This document shows, piece after piece, positions 1 through 6,903 of a stretch of DNA of 12,038 nucleotides. Below the pieces are notes generated by a model. The model was given only the letters and a program-made list of their open reading frames with translations. It did not search any database and had not been told where the DNA came from. A program made the translations under genes and the position numbers. The stretch is taken from contig JBDNJM010000122.1 of the NCBI GenBank assembly GCA_041687755.1, positions 1-12,038 of the forward strand, read 5' to 3'. Origin of the DNA: JBDNJM01 sp041687755 (GTDB lineage: Bacteria; Planctomycetota; UBA1135; GCA-002686595). Each line of letters starts with the position of its first letter. Position 1 is the stretch's first letter.

Positions 1-1121
1 CTCGACAGACCGACGAAGCCCCACGCGCGCCGCCCCGCCCCCGCGGCATCGAGCCCGGCGGCGGCCGCCCACAGCGCGACGACCGAGAGCGGCAGGGACG
101 TCGCATGGGACAGCCACAGGCCTTGAGTTCCCAGCAGCATCGGCGACAGACTGAACAGCCACGCGCCGAGCAGCGGGCGCGCGATCCCGGCGCGGCGCCC
201 CAGGTCGAAGGCCAGCGCCGGCAGGACCAGGCCGAGCACCCGCGTCCAGAGGAGCGGATCGCCACAGGCGACCCCGAGCGCGAGCAGCCCGGAGTGCCCC
301 GGCGGGTACTTCGAGTACGCCGACGCGCCCGGGAGGATCTGACGCGCCGGAAAGAAGTCGGCCAGGGGGCCCAGCTCGAGCACGAACCGCCCGCTGCGGA
401 AGAGCTCCGCCTGGAACAAGTAGGCGCGCCCGTCGTTGGTCAGCGGTCCGTCGCCCAGCGCCCAGCGCTCCAACAGCTCGGGCACCACGGCCACGAGCGC
501 GCCGGCGGCCAGCAGCGAGAGCGCGGTCGCAGCGGCCCCCGTCCGGCGCGGCTCGCCCACAGCCGGCAGCCAGGGCAGCAGCCCGCAGAACAGCGCCGCC
601 AGCCCGGCCGCGCGCGCCGCGTGGGTCACGTCCAGGTAGGCCAGAGCGCTCGCCGGTTGACGCGCCAGCACGAAGGCCAGCAGCCCCGGATCCAGCATGA
701 AGAACAGGGCGCTGAACAGCCCTAGCCCCAGGCCACCGAGTTCCAGGCCACCGAGTTTCAGGCCACCGAGTTCCAGGCCACCGAGCTGCGCGCCAGACTG
801 AAGGCCGAGCCAGCGGGCAGCGGGACGAACCAGCAGCGCGGCCAGCAGCGCCGCGAACCCCGCCACGATCCAGCGCACCGATCCGCCGAGCCGCTCGGCC
901 AGCGCCCGCGCGGCCGCCCCGTCCAGCTCCGCCAGGGCCGCGCCAAACCAGCGCACCTCGAACGCGCCCGCGAGGCCCGGCTCCGGCCCGACCATCCAGC
1001 GCGCCTGAAGCCCGAGCAGCGCGGCCCCCAGCAGCCCGATCCCCGACAGCAGCCACACCGCCCCCCCCACGCGCCCGTGCAGCGTGTCCTCGGTTTCCGT
1101 CAACGCGCGCTGCCTGCCCAC
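1..1121 (-). CDS. Membrane glycosyltransferase, GT39/ArnT-like (PMT_2) superfamily, C-terminus cut off by window edge
   Basis: One minus-strand frame is open from a stop at about 1169-1171 to the left edge. It encodes a very hydrophobic protein of which about 373 residues are visible. Membrane-like segments include residues about 20-35, 84-100, 124-143, 166-180 and 186-204. The glycosyltransferase signature follows: an acidic first-loop motif LTNDGRAYLFQAELFRSGRF (Asp230), then YSKYPPGHSGLLALG and further helices. This order is typical of dolichyl- or polyprenyl-phosphate-sugar transferases, which move a sugar from a lipid carrier onto a protein or lipid on the outer face of the inner membrane. 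The segment of roughly 200 residues before the signature, with its own helices, is longer than usual. GTG at 1121 is the chosen start; TTG 1103 and GTG 1068-1070 are alternatives, and none has a strong ribosome site. A Gly-Leu pentapeptide repeat lies near residues 113-131. The gene is divergent from the sulfatase-like gene. The family call is from motifs only; acceptor and donor are unknown. Confidence 0.72.
   Translation of the reverse strand, partial: MGRQRALTETEDTLHGRVGGAVWLLSGIGLLGAALLGLQARWMVGPEPGLAGAFEVRWFGAALAELDGAAARALAERLGGSVRWIVAGFAALLAALLVRPAARWLGLQSGAQLGGLELGGLKLGGLELGGLGLGLFSALFFMLDPGLLAFVLARQPASALAYLDVTHAARAAGLAALFCGLLPWLPAVGEPRRTGAAATALSLLAAGALVAVVPELLERWALGDGPLTNDGRAYLFQAELFRSGRFVLELGPLADFFPARQILPGASAYSKYPPGHSGLLALGVACGDPLLWTRVLGLVLPALAFDLGRRAGIARPLLGAWLFSLSPMLLGTQGLWLSHATSLPLSVVALWAAAAGLDAAGAGRRAWGFVGLS
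729..785. repeat. 15-bp tandem repeat, four copies, in-frame
   Basis: The unit caggccaccgagttc occurs at 729-743, 744-758 (last base t), 759-773 and 774-785 (incomplete). It lies inside the minus-strand glycosyltransferase gene and, at 15 bp, keeps the frame. It encodes four GGLxL pentapeptides (x = E, K, E, G) between two predicted membrane helices. The near-identity of the DNA copies suggests recent slippage expansion; copy-number changes would alter linker length without breaking the frame. Confidence 0.9.
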
Positions 1122-1173
1122 GCGCCAGAGCCTACTCGGCCGTCGAACCGAAGCCAGCGCCCGGCGCCTGAAC

Positions 1174-1181
1174 GGTTAACC
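1174..1181. promoter_or_regulatory. GGTTAACC palindrome in the divergent spacer
   Basis: A perfect 8-bp palindrome sits 10 bp upstream of the ATG at 1192, inside the 70-bp spacer between the divergent glycosyltransferase and sulfatase-like genes. It is an AT island in very GC-rich DNA and could be part of an operator or promoter. There is only one copy and no recognisable -35/-10 pair, so a function is speculative. Confidence 0.2.
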
Positions 1182-1191
1182 TGGGTCCCCC

Positions 1192-2760
1192 ATGCAGCTT
1201 CAGCACACGACCTCCGGCGCACGCGCGGCCCGGCTTCTGCCCCTGGGCCTGACCCTGGGCCTGACCCTGGGCGTGCTCGGCGCCTGCGACAGCGACGACG
1301 TCCAGCCCCCCCACGGCGTGCTGCTGCTCAGCATCGACTCCCTGCGCCGCGACCATGTGGGCGCGTACGGCTACACCCCGCGCCAGGCCCCGAGCCAGCG
1401 CACGACGCCCACGCTCGACGCCCTCGCCGCCGAGGGCGTCCTGTTCGAGGACGGCTATAGCACCACGAGTTGGACCCTGCCCTCCCACGCTGCCCTGATG
1501 ACCGGGCTGCCCGACGCCCTGCACGGTGTCGTCAACAACGCGGCCGTGATCGCGCCCGAGCTGGTCACCCTGGCTGAGCTGTTCCAGGCCGACGGCTACC
1601 GCACAGCGGGCTTCTTCTCCGGCCCGAACGTGCACCCCGCCTTCGGCTTCGGCGCCGGCTTCGACGCCTACGTGGACTGCTCCAACGTCGATCCGCCCGA
1701 GGAGTTCTTCGGCGGCGGCGGCGACGGCAGCCTCGCCGAAGTGCACCACGCCTCCCACCGCGGCGTGACCAGCCCGGCGCTGCTCGACGCGGCCAGCGCC
1801 TTCATCGATGAGCGCGTGGACGACGGCGCACCCTTCTTCTGCTTCGTGCACTGGTGGGACGTGCACTACGACTACTCCGCGCCCGACGAATACAAGCAAC
1901 GCTTCGCCGTGCAGGGCTACCGGGGCTCGGTGCAGGGCATCTATAGCGAGGAGCGCTCGCGGCGCTTCGACGCCGCGGACGTGCAGCACCTGCTGGCGCT
2001 CTACGACGCGGAGATCCGCTACACCGACGACCATATCGGGCGCCTGATCGCCCGCATCGACGCGGCCCCTTGGCGCGACGACGTGCTGATCGTGGCCACC
2101 TCCGACCATGGCGAAGAGTTCTTCGAGCACGGGCGCTGGGGCCACCAGCACACGTTGTTCGAGGAGGTCGTCCGCATCCCGCTGATCGCGCGCTGGCCCG
2201 CGGGCCTGCCCTCAGGAGCGCGTATTGTCGGCCCCGCGCGGCTGTACGACGTCTACCCGTCGCTGGTCGGCGCCCTGGGCGTCGACCTTCCCGACTACGT
2301 CGATGGGCAAGACCTGTTCGGGCCGGCGCGCGCAAAGGCGGAACTGAGCGCGCCCGCGCCGCTGCATCTCGACGTGCCGCAGATCAAGGCCGACCAGAGC
2401 GGGCTGGTGCTCGGCGACTACAAGGTGGTGTCCGACCGCCGCCGCGGCACCGTCGGAGCCTACGAGCTCAACAGCGATCCGAACGAGCAGCGCCCGATTG
2501 CACAGGCCGCGCGCTCGGAAGAGCTGAACGCCCTGGGCCAGCAACTAGGGCTCGAGGTCGCCCGCTGGGCACAGCTGCGGCCGACCATCCCTGGCGCAGA
2601 CGGCACGCTCTCCGCCGAAGTGGATCCCGAACTGCGTGAGCTGCTGGAAGCCGCCGGCTACGTGACCGAAGCCCCGCCCGAAACAGAACCGGACGAAACA
2701 GCACCGAGCGAGTCCGGACAAGACCAAGCGCCCGCGCAAGACGAGGAAGACGGCGAATGA
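1192..2760 (+). CDS. Sulfatase-like hydrolase/transferase, lipoprotein (alkaline phosphatase superfamily, Thr-type active site)
   Basis: The 522-residue product begins with a lipoprotein signal peptide ending in lipobox L-G-A-C (Cys32), so it is probably anchored to a membrane outside the cytoplasm. The fold signature is complete. The strand LLLSIDSLRRDHVGAYGY supplies metal-binding Asp49. The active-site stretch SWTLPSHAALMTG is at residues 93-105. The second metal site SDHGEEFFEHG...GHQH is at residues 304-320, followed by VRIPLIARWP. The nucleophile position, two residues before the conserved Pro97, is Thr95, not the Cys or Ser that is converted to formylglycine in true sulfatases, and the usual Arg is His99. 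Thr nucleophiles are known in LtaS-, EptA- and NPP-type members, so a phosphodiesterase or phosphotransferase role is as likely as sulfate-ester hydrolysis. The C-terminal ~35 residues are acidic and low-complexity (Glu, Asp, Pro, Gln). No clear Shine-Dalgarno precedes the ATG, but the signal peptide supports this start. It overlaps the next gene by 4 bp. Confidence 0.9.
   Translation: MQLQHTTSGARAARLLPLGLTLGLTLGVLGACDSDDVQPPHGVLLLSIDSLRRDHVGAYGYTPRQAPSQRTTPTLDALAAEGVLFEDGYSTTSWTLPSHAALMTGLPDALHGVVNNAAVIAPELVTLAELFQADGYRTAGFFSGPNVHPAFGFGAGFDAYVDCSNVDPPEEFFGGGGDGSLAEVHHASHRGVTSPALLDAASAFIDERVDDGAPFFCFVHWWDVHYDYSAPDEYKQRFAVQGYRGSVQGIYSEERSRRFDAADVQHLLALYDAEIRYTDDHIGRLIARIDAAPWRDDVLIVATSDHGEEFFEHGRWGHQHTLFEEVVRIPLIARWPAGLPSGARIVGPARLYDVYPSLVGALGVDLPDYVDGQDLFGPARAKAELSAPAPLHLDVPQIKADQSGLVLGDYKVVSDRRRGTVGAYELNSDPNEQRPIAQAARSEELNALGQQLGLEVARWAQLRPTIPGADGTLSAEVDPELRELLEAAGYVTEAPPETEPDETAPSESGQDQAPAQDEEDGE
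1241..1276. repeat. 12-bp tandem repeat within the signal peptide
   Basis: The unit ccctgggcctga occurs at 1241-1252 and 1253-1264, with a third copy at 1265-1276 diverging at its last four bases. It encodes the hydrophobic core LGLTLGLTLG of the sulfatase-like lipoprotein signal peptide. Gain or loss of a unit would change the hydrophobic core by four residues without a frameshift. Confidence 0.8.
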
Positions 2761-3587
2761 TGCTCGACGACGACGTGGACCCCAACGAAGCCCTGCTCGA
2801 GCGCGGCTGGGAACTGTGGCAGGACGGTGAACTGGAGCCGCTCGCCGCGCACCTCGCCAAGTGCGAGCGCGATTCCGAGGTGGGCGCCGTCCACCGCGCG
2901 CGCCTGCACGTGCTAGCCGCCCTGCTCTACCAGGAGCTCGGCGACTCGACCCGCGCGGCCGCCCAACTCACCGCCGCCGGGCGCGAGTTGCCCGCCGACG
3001 ATCCCGACCTGCTGCTCGGCACCGCCGAAGTCGCCCTGGGCCGCTGGGAGCTCGAGCGTTCGCTCGCCGCCTTCGAGCAGCTGCACGCCGCGGCCCCGGC
3101 GCCCGAGACCGCCCTGCGCCTGTCGCTGCTGCACGACCTGCTCGACTCGCCGCGCGCGGCGAGGCGCGCCCTGCAGGAGGCCCGCGCCCTCGACCCCGAG
3201 CGCCTGAGCGGACTCGAGCGGCGGGAACCTGAAGAGTTCGAGGCCGTCGTGGCCGACGCCGCGAAGCGCCTGCCCGACCCCTTCGGCGCCGAGCTCGCCA
3301 ACATCGCGGTCGTGATCGATCCAGTCCCCCAGCGCCTCCTGGCCCGCGGCCTCGAGAGCGAGACCCCGCCCGACGCCCTGGGCCTGTTCGTGGGCCCCTC
3401 GGCCCTCGAGCGCAGCCACGAGGGGCTCGACCTGCCCCCGACGATCTACCTTTTCCAGCGCAACCTCGAGCGGCTCTGCACCAGCACGGACGAACTCGAG
3501 GAGGAGATTCGGGTGACGCTTTACCACGAGCTGGGGCACGCCCTCGGCTTCGACGAGGAAGGCGTGGAAGAAATGGGTCTCGGCTGA
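2757..3587 (+). CDS. TPR-like protein with C-terminal minimal zincin (HExxH) metallopeptidase domain
   Basis: The 276-residue product starts in an ATGA overlap with the preceding stop. A good ribosome site (GAGGA at 2743-2747) lies inside the upstream gene, so translation is probably coupled. There is no signal peptide, so a cytoplasmic location is inferred. Residues about 10-155 are Ala/Leu/Glu-rich helical pairs resembling tetratricopeptide repeats, for example ALLYQELGDSTRAAAQLTAA. The last ~100 residues resemble the small zinc metallopeptidase family PF06262 (DUF1025). They contain LPPTIYLFQRNLERL, an acidic helix (ELEEEIR), then HELGH with His257, Glu258 and His261, and the terminal GFDEEGVEEMGLG whose acidic residues could give the third ligand. 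In that family the metal site sits at the C-terminus, as here, so the protein looks complete. Substrate is unknown. TPR repeats usually bind partner proteins, and the coupling to a lipoprotein hydrolase suggests a joint function. The peptidase activity itself is inferred. Confidence 0.8.
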   Translation: MMLDDDVDPNEALLERGWELWQDGELEPLAAHLAKCERDSEVGAVHRARLHVLAALLYQELGDSTRAAAQLTAAGRELPADDPDLLLGTAEVALGRWELERSLAAFEQLHAAAPAPETALRLSLLHDLLDSPRAARRALQEARALDPERLSGLERREPEEFEAVVADAAKRLPDPFGAELANIAVVIDPVPQRLLARGLESETPPDALGLFVGPSALERSHEGLDLPPTIYLFQRNLERLCTSTDELEEEIRVTLYHELGHALGFDEEGVEEMGLG

Positions 3588-4002
3588 GACCCTCTCGGAG
3601 GGGCCGCGAGGCCCGATCGGAGCGCCCCTTCGGAAGTTCTAGGAGCCGCCCGGCCGAGGGCGCCGGAACCCTTGGGCGTCAGCGCATCGTGGGGCCGGTC
3701 CAAGCGTCCCCAGGGCTGGCCCCAGCGATCAGAACGCGCCCGCCGTTGACGTAACCCCGCCGGGTCTCGACCATAGCACCCCCGCACGAAGAGCGCGGCC
3801 CGCTCGAGGGGCCCTGCCGTGGCATCCAGTCCGCTGGTGCCGACGCGTTCCGACCGCGACGGAAACGAACTGCTCCACGGAGCACCCCCGACCCGAGCAC
3901 CTTCGATCGGCGCGCAGCGCGGACCGCCCCCAGCGGGCGAGCGCCCATGCAGCGCAGATCGGATGCCTAGGACCTCCCCCTGAACCGTTCCCCAACCGCT
4001 CC
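3588..4002. other. 415-bp region without an intact gene; hairpins and a possible decayed minus-strand coding fragment
   Basis: No complete, convincing gene is seen here. Just after the zincin stop are two small adjacent hairpins, described separately. A larger imperfect stem pairs 3691-3698 with 3716-3723 (8 bp with one G-T pair). On the minus strand, about 3679-3864 reads as protein-like sequence split between two frames around a run of five G, with GC-rich third codon positions in the joined frame. It may be the end of a decayed gene. The remainder, up to the ATG at 4003, shows no recognisable promoter or ribosome site. Confidence 0.6.
3590..3614 (+). terminator. Possible terminator hairpins after the sulfatase-like/zincin operon
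   Basis: Two adjacent 5-bp GC-rich stems begin 3 bp after the stop codon. The first is CCCTC-TCG-GAGGG at 3590-3602. The second is GGGCC-GCGA-GGCCC at 3601-3614, with a GNRA-type loop. They share two bases, so they are alternatives or partly stacked. No T tract follows, so intrinsic termination is uncertain. Confidence 0.3.
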
Positions 4003-6738
4003 ATGCAACCGCGTTCGCTAGCTCTGTATCCCACCGCCCTGGCCCTGGCCGCATTCAGCCTTGCAAGCTGCGGCGGCGGCAGCGGCGGCTCCTCGACCGT
4101 CGCGCCGACGGCGCTCACCTACGACAGCCTCGACGAGACGTACATCGCCTGCGCGGCGATCGCCTCCAACTCCCCGAGCGTTACCGGCGGGTCGTCCATT
4201 ACCGGCTACACCGTGGCGCCCGCGCTACCCTCCGGCCTGGCGCTGGACATGACGACCGGCATCATCAGCGGAACCCCGGACGCGATCGCCGCCGACGCGA
4301 CGTTCACGGTCACCGCCATGAACCCCGCTGGGGACATCAGCGCAGACCTAATGATCCAGGTGGACGCGCCGCCCGCACCGGCCGCCCTGAGCTACGCGAA
4401 CGCGAACGCCAACTACCCGACCGGCACCGCCATCACGCCGAACACGCCTGCGGTCACCGGCAACATCACCTCCTGGGGAATCGCTCCCGCGCTGCCTTCC
4501 GGCCTGCAGTTTTCGCTGACCAGCGGAGTGATCATCGGCACCCCCACCGCGATCACGACCCAGGCGACCTACACCGTCACGGCCACCGACTGCCTCGGCG
4601 ACTTCACCACCGGCACGCTCCAAATCGCGACGCCCGACGGCGGCGGCGGCCCGATCACCGGTGACGCCCCGCGCTTCGCCTACACCGCCAACTCGGGCGA
4701 CGGCACCCTCTCCATCTTCGAGTTCGACGGCAACACCGGGCGCCTCGCGGCCGCCGGCTACACCGCGACCGGCGGGGCCCCGACGGACCTCGTCGCCAGC
4801 CCGGACGACACCGAGTTGTTCGCGCTCGACGGCGCCAACAATGCGGTCCACGTCTATTCGATCGACGCCAGCAGCGGCCAGCTGACTGCCATCGGTGCCT
4901 CGCCGTTCGCGCTGCCCAGCGGCTCGGGAGCCTCGGGCCTGGCCCTGACGCCGGACGGCACGCGCCTGTACGTCGCCAACACCAATCTCGACTCCATCTC
5001 CGCCTTCACCGTCGCCGCCGACGGCAACCTGGGCGCCATCACCGGCAGCCCGTTCGTCACCGGCGGCACCGGCCCCGTGGACGTGGTCGTCGCCAGCGAC
5101 GGCGGCCGCCTGTTCGGCATCTGCCGCGACTCCGACCAGCTGTTCGGCCAGGACATCGCCGTGGACGGCTCCCTGTCCGCTGAAGTGCTGGCCGCAACCC
5201 AGGACCAGCCCGCCGCCATCGCCACCATCGAGAACGGAGCCGGCGACCAGGTTGTGTTCCTCGGCTACGCCAACTCGAACAACCTTCAGACTGCACTCTC
5301 TGCCTCGACGGGCGCCCTGCTGGTATTCGAGACCCAGGCCGTGGCCGGCAACGTGTCCGCGCTCGAAGCCGTGGAATTCGCCGGCGGTGGACAGGTGCTC
5401 TACGCCTGCAACACGACCGAGGAGACCATCCAGCGCCTCACCATCGAGAACGGCGGGCAACTCAGCCCGATCGTCGAGGCCACGCCGGTCAACGAGTTCG
5501 ACCCCATCGCCATTGACGTCGCCCGCGACGGCAGCACGTCCGTCACCCTGTTCGAGCTGCGCTCCGAGCTCTCCACCGCCACTCCGGACGCCGGCAACAG
5601 CGGCGAGTTGACCCTGATCAACATTAGCGGCCAGCCGCTCGATCGCAACCGCCTGCGCGGCACGCCGACCGACGTGCTGATCGTGCACGGCTCGGCCACC
5701 CTGGCCCGCAGCAGCACCGCGCTGCTCAGCGCGAACTTCAGCGACGACGACGTCTCGCAGTTCAGCTTCGACGGCAGCGGCCTCGCTGCCCAGACCCCCT
5801 TCACGGTCGCCGCGGGCGAAGGGCCCAACTCCATCGCGATCCACCCCCGCCTGAACAAGGCCTACGTGGTCAACAACTCCGACACGATGGGCGCGGGCCT
5901 GCAGGTCTTCGACCTCGATTCGGCCGGGCGCTTGACCGGCACGCCGACCGCGGTCGACACCGGCAGCGCCGCCTCCAACGGCACCTGGACGGTCCACGTC
6001 GGCCCTTCCGCGAAATTTCTGTTCGCGATCCGCTCGGACCTGACGGCCAGCGACGTTCTGAGCTACCCGATCAACGCCGCCGGCGACCTAGGCACGCCGA
6101 CGACCGGCACCGCGAATGTGATCGCGTTCGGGGGCGCCATCGACCCGACCGAGCAGTACTTCTACGTCGCCAACAGCGGCAGCAACAACATCACAGCGTT
6201 CAGCATCAACGCCACCACGGGCGCCCTGACGAAGATCAACGACTTCACCACCGGCACCGCCCCCTCCGGCCTGCAGGTAGACCCCTCGGGTCGATTCCTC
6301 TTCGTCGTCAACCGCGGTGACGGAACGATCTCTGGCTTCAGCATTACCTCCGCGACCGGGGCCTTGACCGCGGTCTCCGGAGCTGCCGGCACCGTCGGCA
6401 CGGGCACAAGCCCGATCGCGGTCACGGTCGACGCCTTTGGGCGCCACGTGTTCGTCGCCAACCAGGGCGACGACACGGTCAGCACGTACCGGGTCAACGT
6501 CGGCGTCGGCAACAGCATTGCGAACGGCTCGCTGGTGGGCCTGAACACCACCAACCTCAGCGGCGCTCCGCGCGCTATGGCACTAGACGCCGCCAACTCG
6601 GCGCTGTTCCTTGGCACGAGCGACAACGGCTCGGTGCTGACGTACGCCTTCGACGATCAGAGCGGCGGCCTGACCCTGAGCGACACCGAGTCGTCGGGCA
6701 CCGTGATCACCCGCGCCCTCGCCACCTACCCCCGGTGA
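4003..6738 (+). CDS. Large surface lipoprotein: two putative-Ig (He_PIG-like) domains and lactonase-type beta-propeller repeats
   Basis: The 911-residue product has a signal peptide ending in lipobox L-A-S-C (Cys23), followed by a Gly/Ser linker, so it is likely an exported lipoprotein. Residues about 36-122 and 127-212 are two related domains carrying the LPSGL...G.I.GTP signature of putative-Ig (He_PIG) modules. From about residue 225 to the end come repeats of roughly 49 residues with the pattern [YF]V[AV]N..D..IS.F.ID..TG.L, as in the 6-phosphogluconolactonase/YVTN family. Clear examples start at residues 227, 323, 719, 767 and 817. I count 14 repeats, which would make two seven-bladed propellers. 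An enzymatic lactonase role is not supported; such lipoproteins more often bind partners or ligands at the surface. No clear ribosome site precedes the ATG, but the signal peptide fixes the start. A strong hairpin follows the gene. Confidence 0.85.
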   Translation: MQPRSLALYPTALALAAFSLASCGGGSGGSSTVAPTALTYDSLDETYIACAAIASNSPSVTGGSSITGYTVAPALPSGLALDMTTGIISGTPDAIAADATFTVTAMNPAGDISADLMIQVDAPPAPAALSYANANANYPTGTAITPNTPAVTGNITSWGIAPALPSGLQFSLTSGVIIGTPTAITTQATYTVTATDCLGDFTTGTLQIATPDGGGGPITGDAPRFAYTANSGDGTLSIFEFDGNTGRLAAAGYTATGGAPTDLVASPDDTELFALDGANNAVHVYSIDASSGQLTAIGASPFALPSGSGASGLALTPDGTRLYVANTNLDSISAFTVAADGNLGAITGSPFVTGGTGPVDVVVASDGGRLFGICRDSDQLFGQDIAVDGSLSAEVLAATQDQPAAIATIENGAGDQVVFLGYANSNNLQTALSASTGALLVFETQAVAGNVSALEAVEFAGGGQVLYACNTTEETIQRLTIENGGQLSPIVEATPVNEFDPIAIDVARDGSTSVTLFELRSELSTATPDAGNSGELTLINISGQPLDRNRLRGTPTDVLIVHGSATLARSSTALLSANFSDDDVSQFSFDGSGLAAQTPFTVAAGEGPNSIAIHPRLNKAYVVNNSDTMGAGLQVFDLDSAGRLTGTPTAVDTGSAASNGTWTVHVGPSAKFLFAIRSDLTASDVLSYPINAAGDLGTPTTGTANVIAFGGAIDPTEQYFYVANSGSNNITAFSINATTGALTKINDFTTGTAPSGLQVDPSGRFLFVVNRGDGTISGFSITSATGALTAVSGAAGTVGTGTSPIAVTVDAFGRHVFVANQGDDTVSTYRVNVGVGNSIANGSLVGLNTTNLSGAPRAMALDAANSALFLGTSDNGSVLTYAFDDQSGGLTLSDTESSGTVITRALATYPR

Positions 6739-6782
6739 GCGCGAGTTGAGCCCGCGAGGCGCGCTTCCAGCGCGTCCTGACA

Positions 6783-6829
6783 GAGCAGCGCCCCGCGCGG
6801 TCCGAACTGGACCGCGCGGGGCGCTGCTC
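6783..6829. terminator. Perfect 21-bp inverted repeat, likely bidirectional terminator
   Basis: Arms at 6783-6803 and 6809-6829 are exact reverse complements around a 5-base loop (GAACT). The hairpin lies 44 bp after the propeller-lipoprotein stop and 74 bp beyond the stop of the oppositely oriented GGDEF-EAL gene, so it can serve both. Neither side has a T tract. In such GC-rich genomes strong stems without a U tail are common at gene ends, but termination here is inferred from position and stem strength. Confidence 0.7.
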
Positions 6830-6903
6830 GTTGAGGGCCGAGGCCCCGCTCGCCATGCGCCGCTCGGCGGATGCAGGACGAGATGCCAGGGCCCCCTTCG
6901 CTC

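Noticed and set aside
105..725. 206-codon plus-strand open frame
   Set aside because: Its Gln/Arg/Pro-rich product is the antisense of a clear membrane protein; the minus-strand frame has transmembrane segments and glycosyltransferase motifs.
1132..2151. 339-codon minus-strand open frame
   Set aside because: It lies opposite the sulfatase-like gene, with repetitive Gly/Ala/Val/Gln composition; only the plus-strand frame carries conserved motifs.
3746..3777. TTGACG followed by CATAGC as a promoter for the gene at 4003
   Set aside because: The spacing is about 20 bp, longer than usual, the -10 match is poor, and it lies over 220 bp upstream of the start.
4348..5997. 549-codon minus-strand open frame
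   Set aside because: It is fully antisense to the propeller lipoprotein, has Ala/Gly/Arg/Val-rich low-complexity composition and no domain; an expected artefact of GC-rich codon bias.
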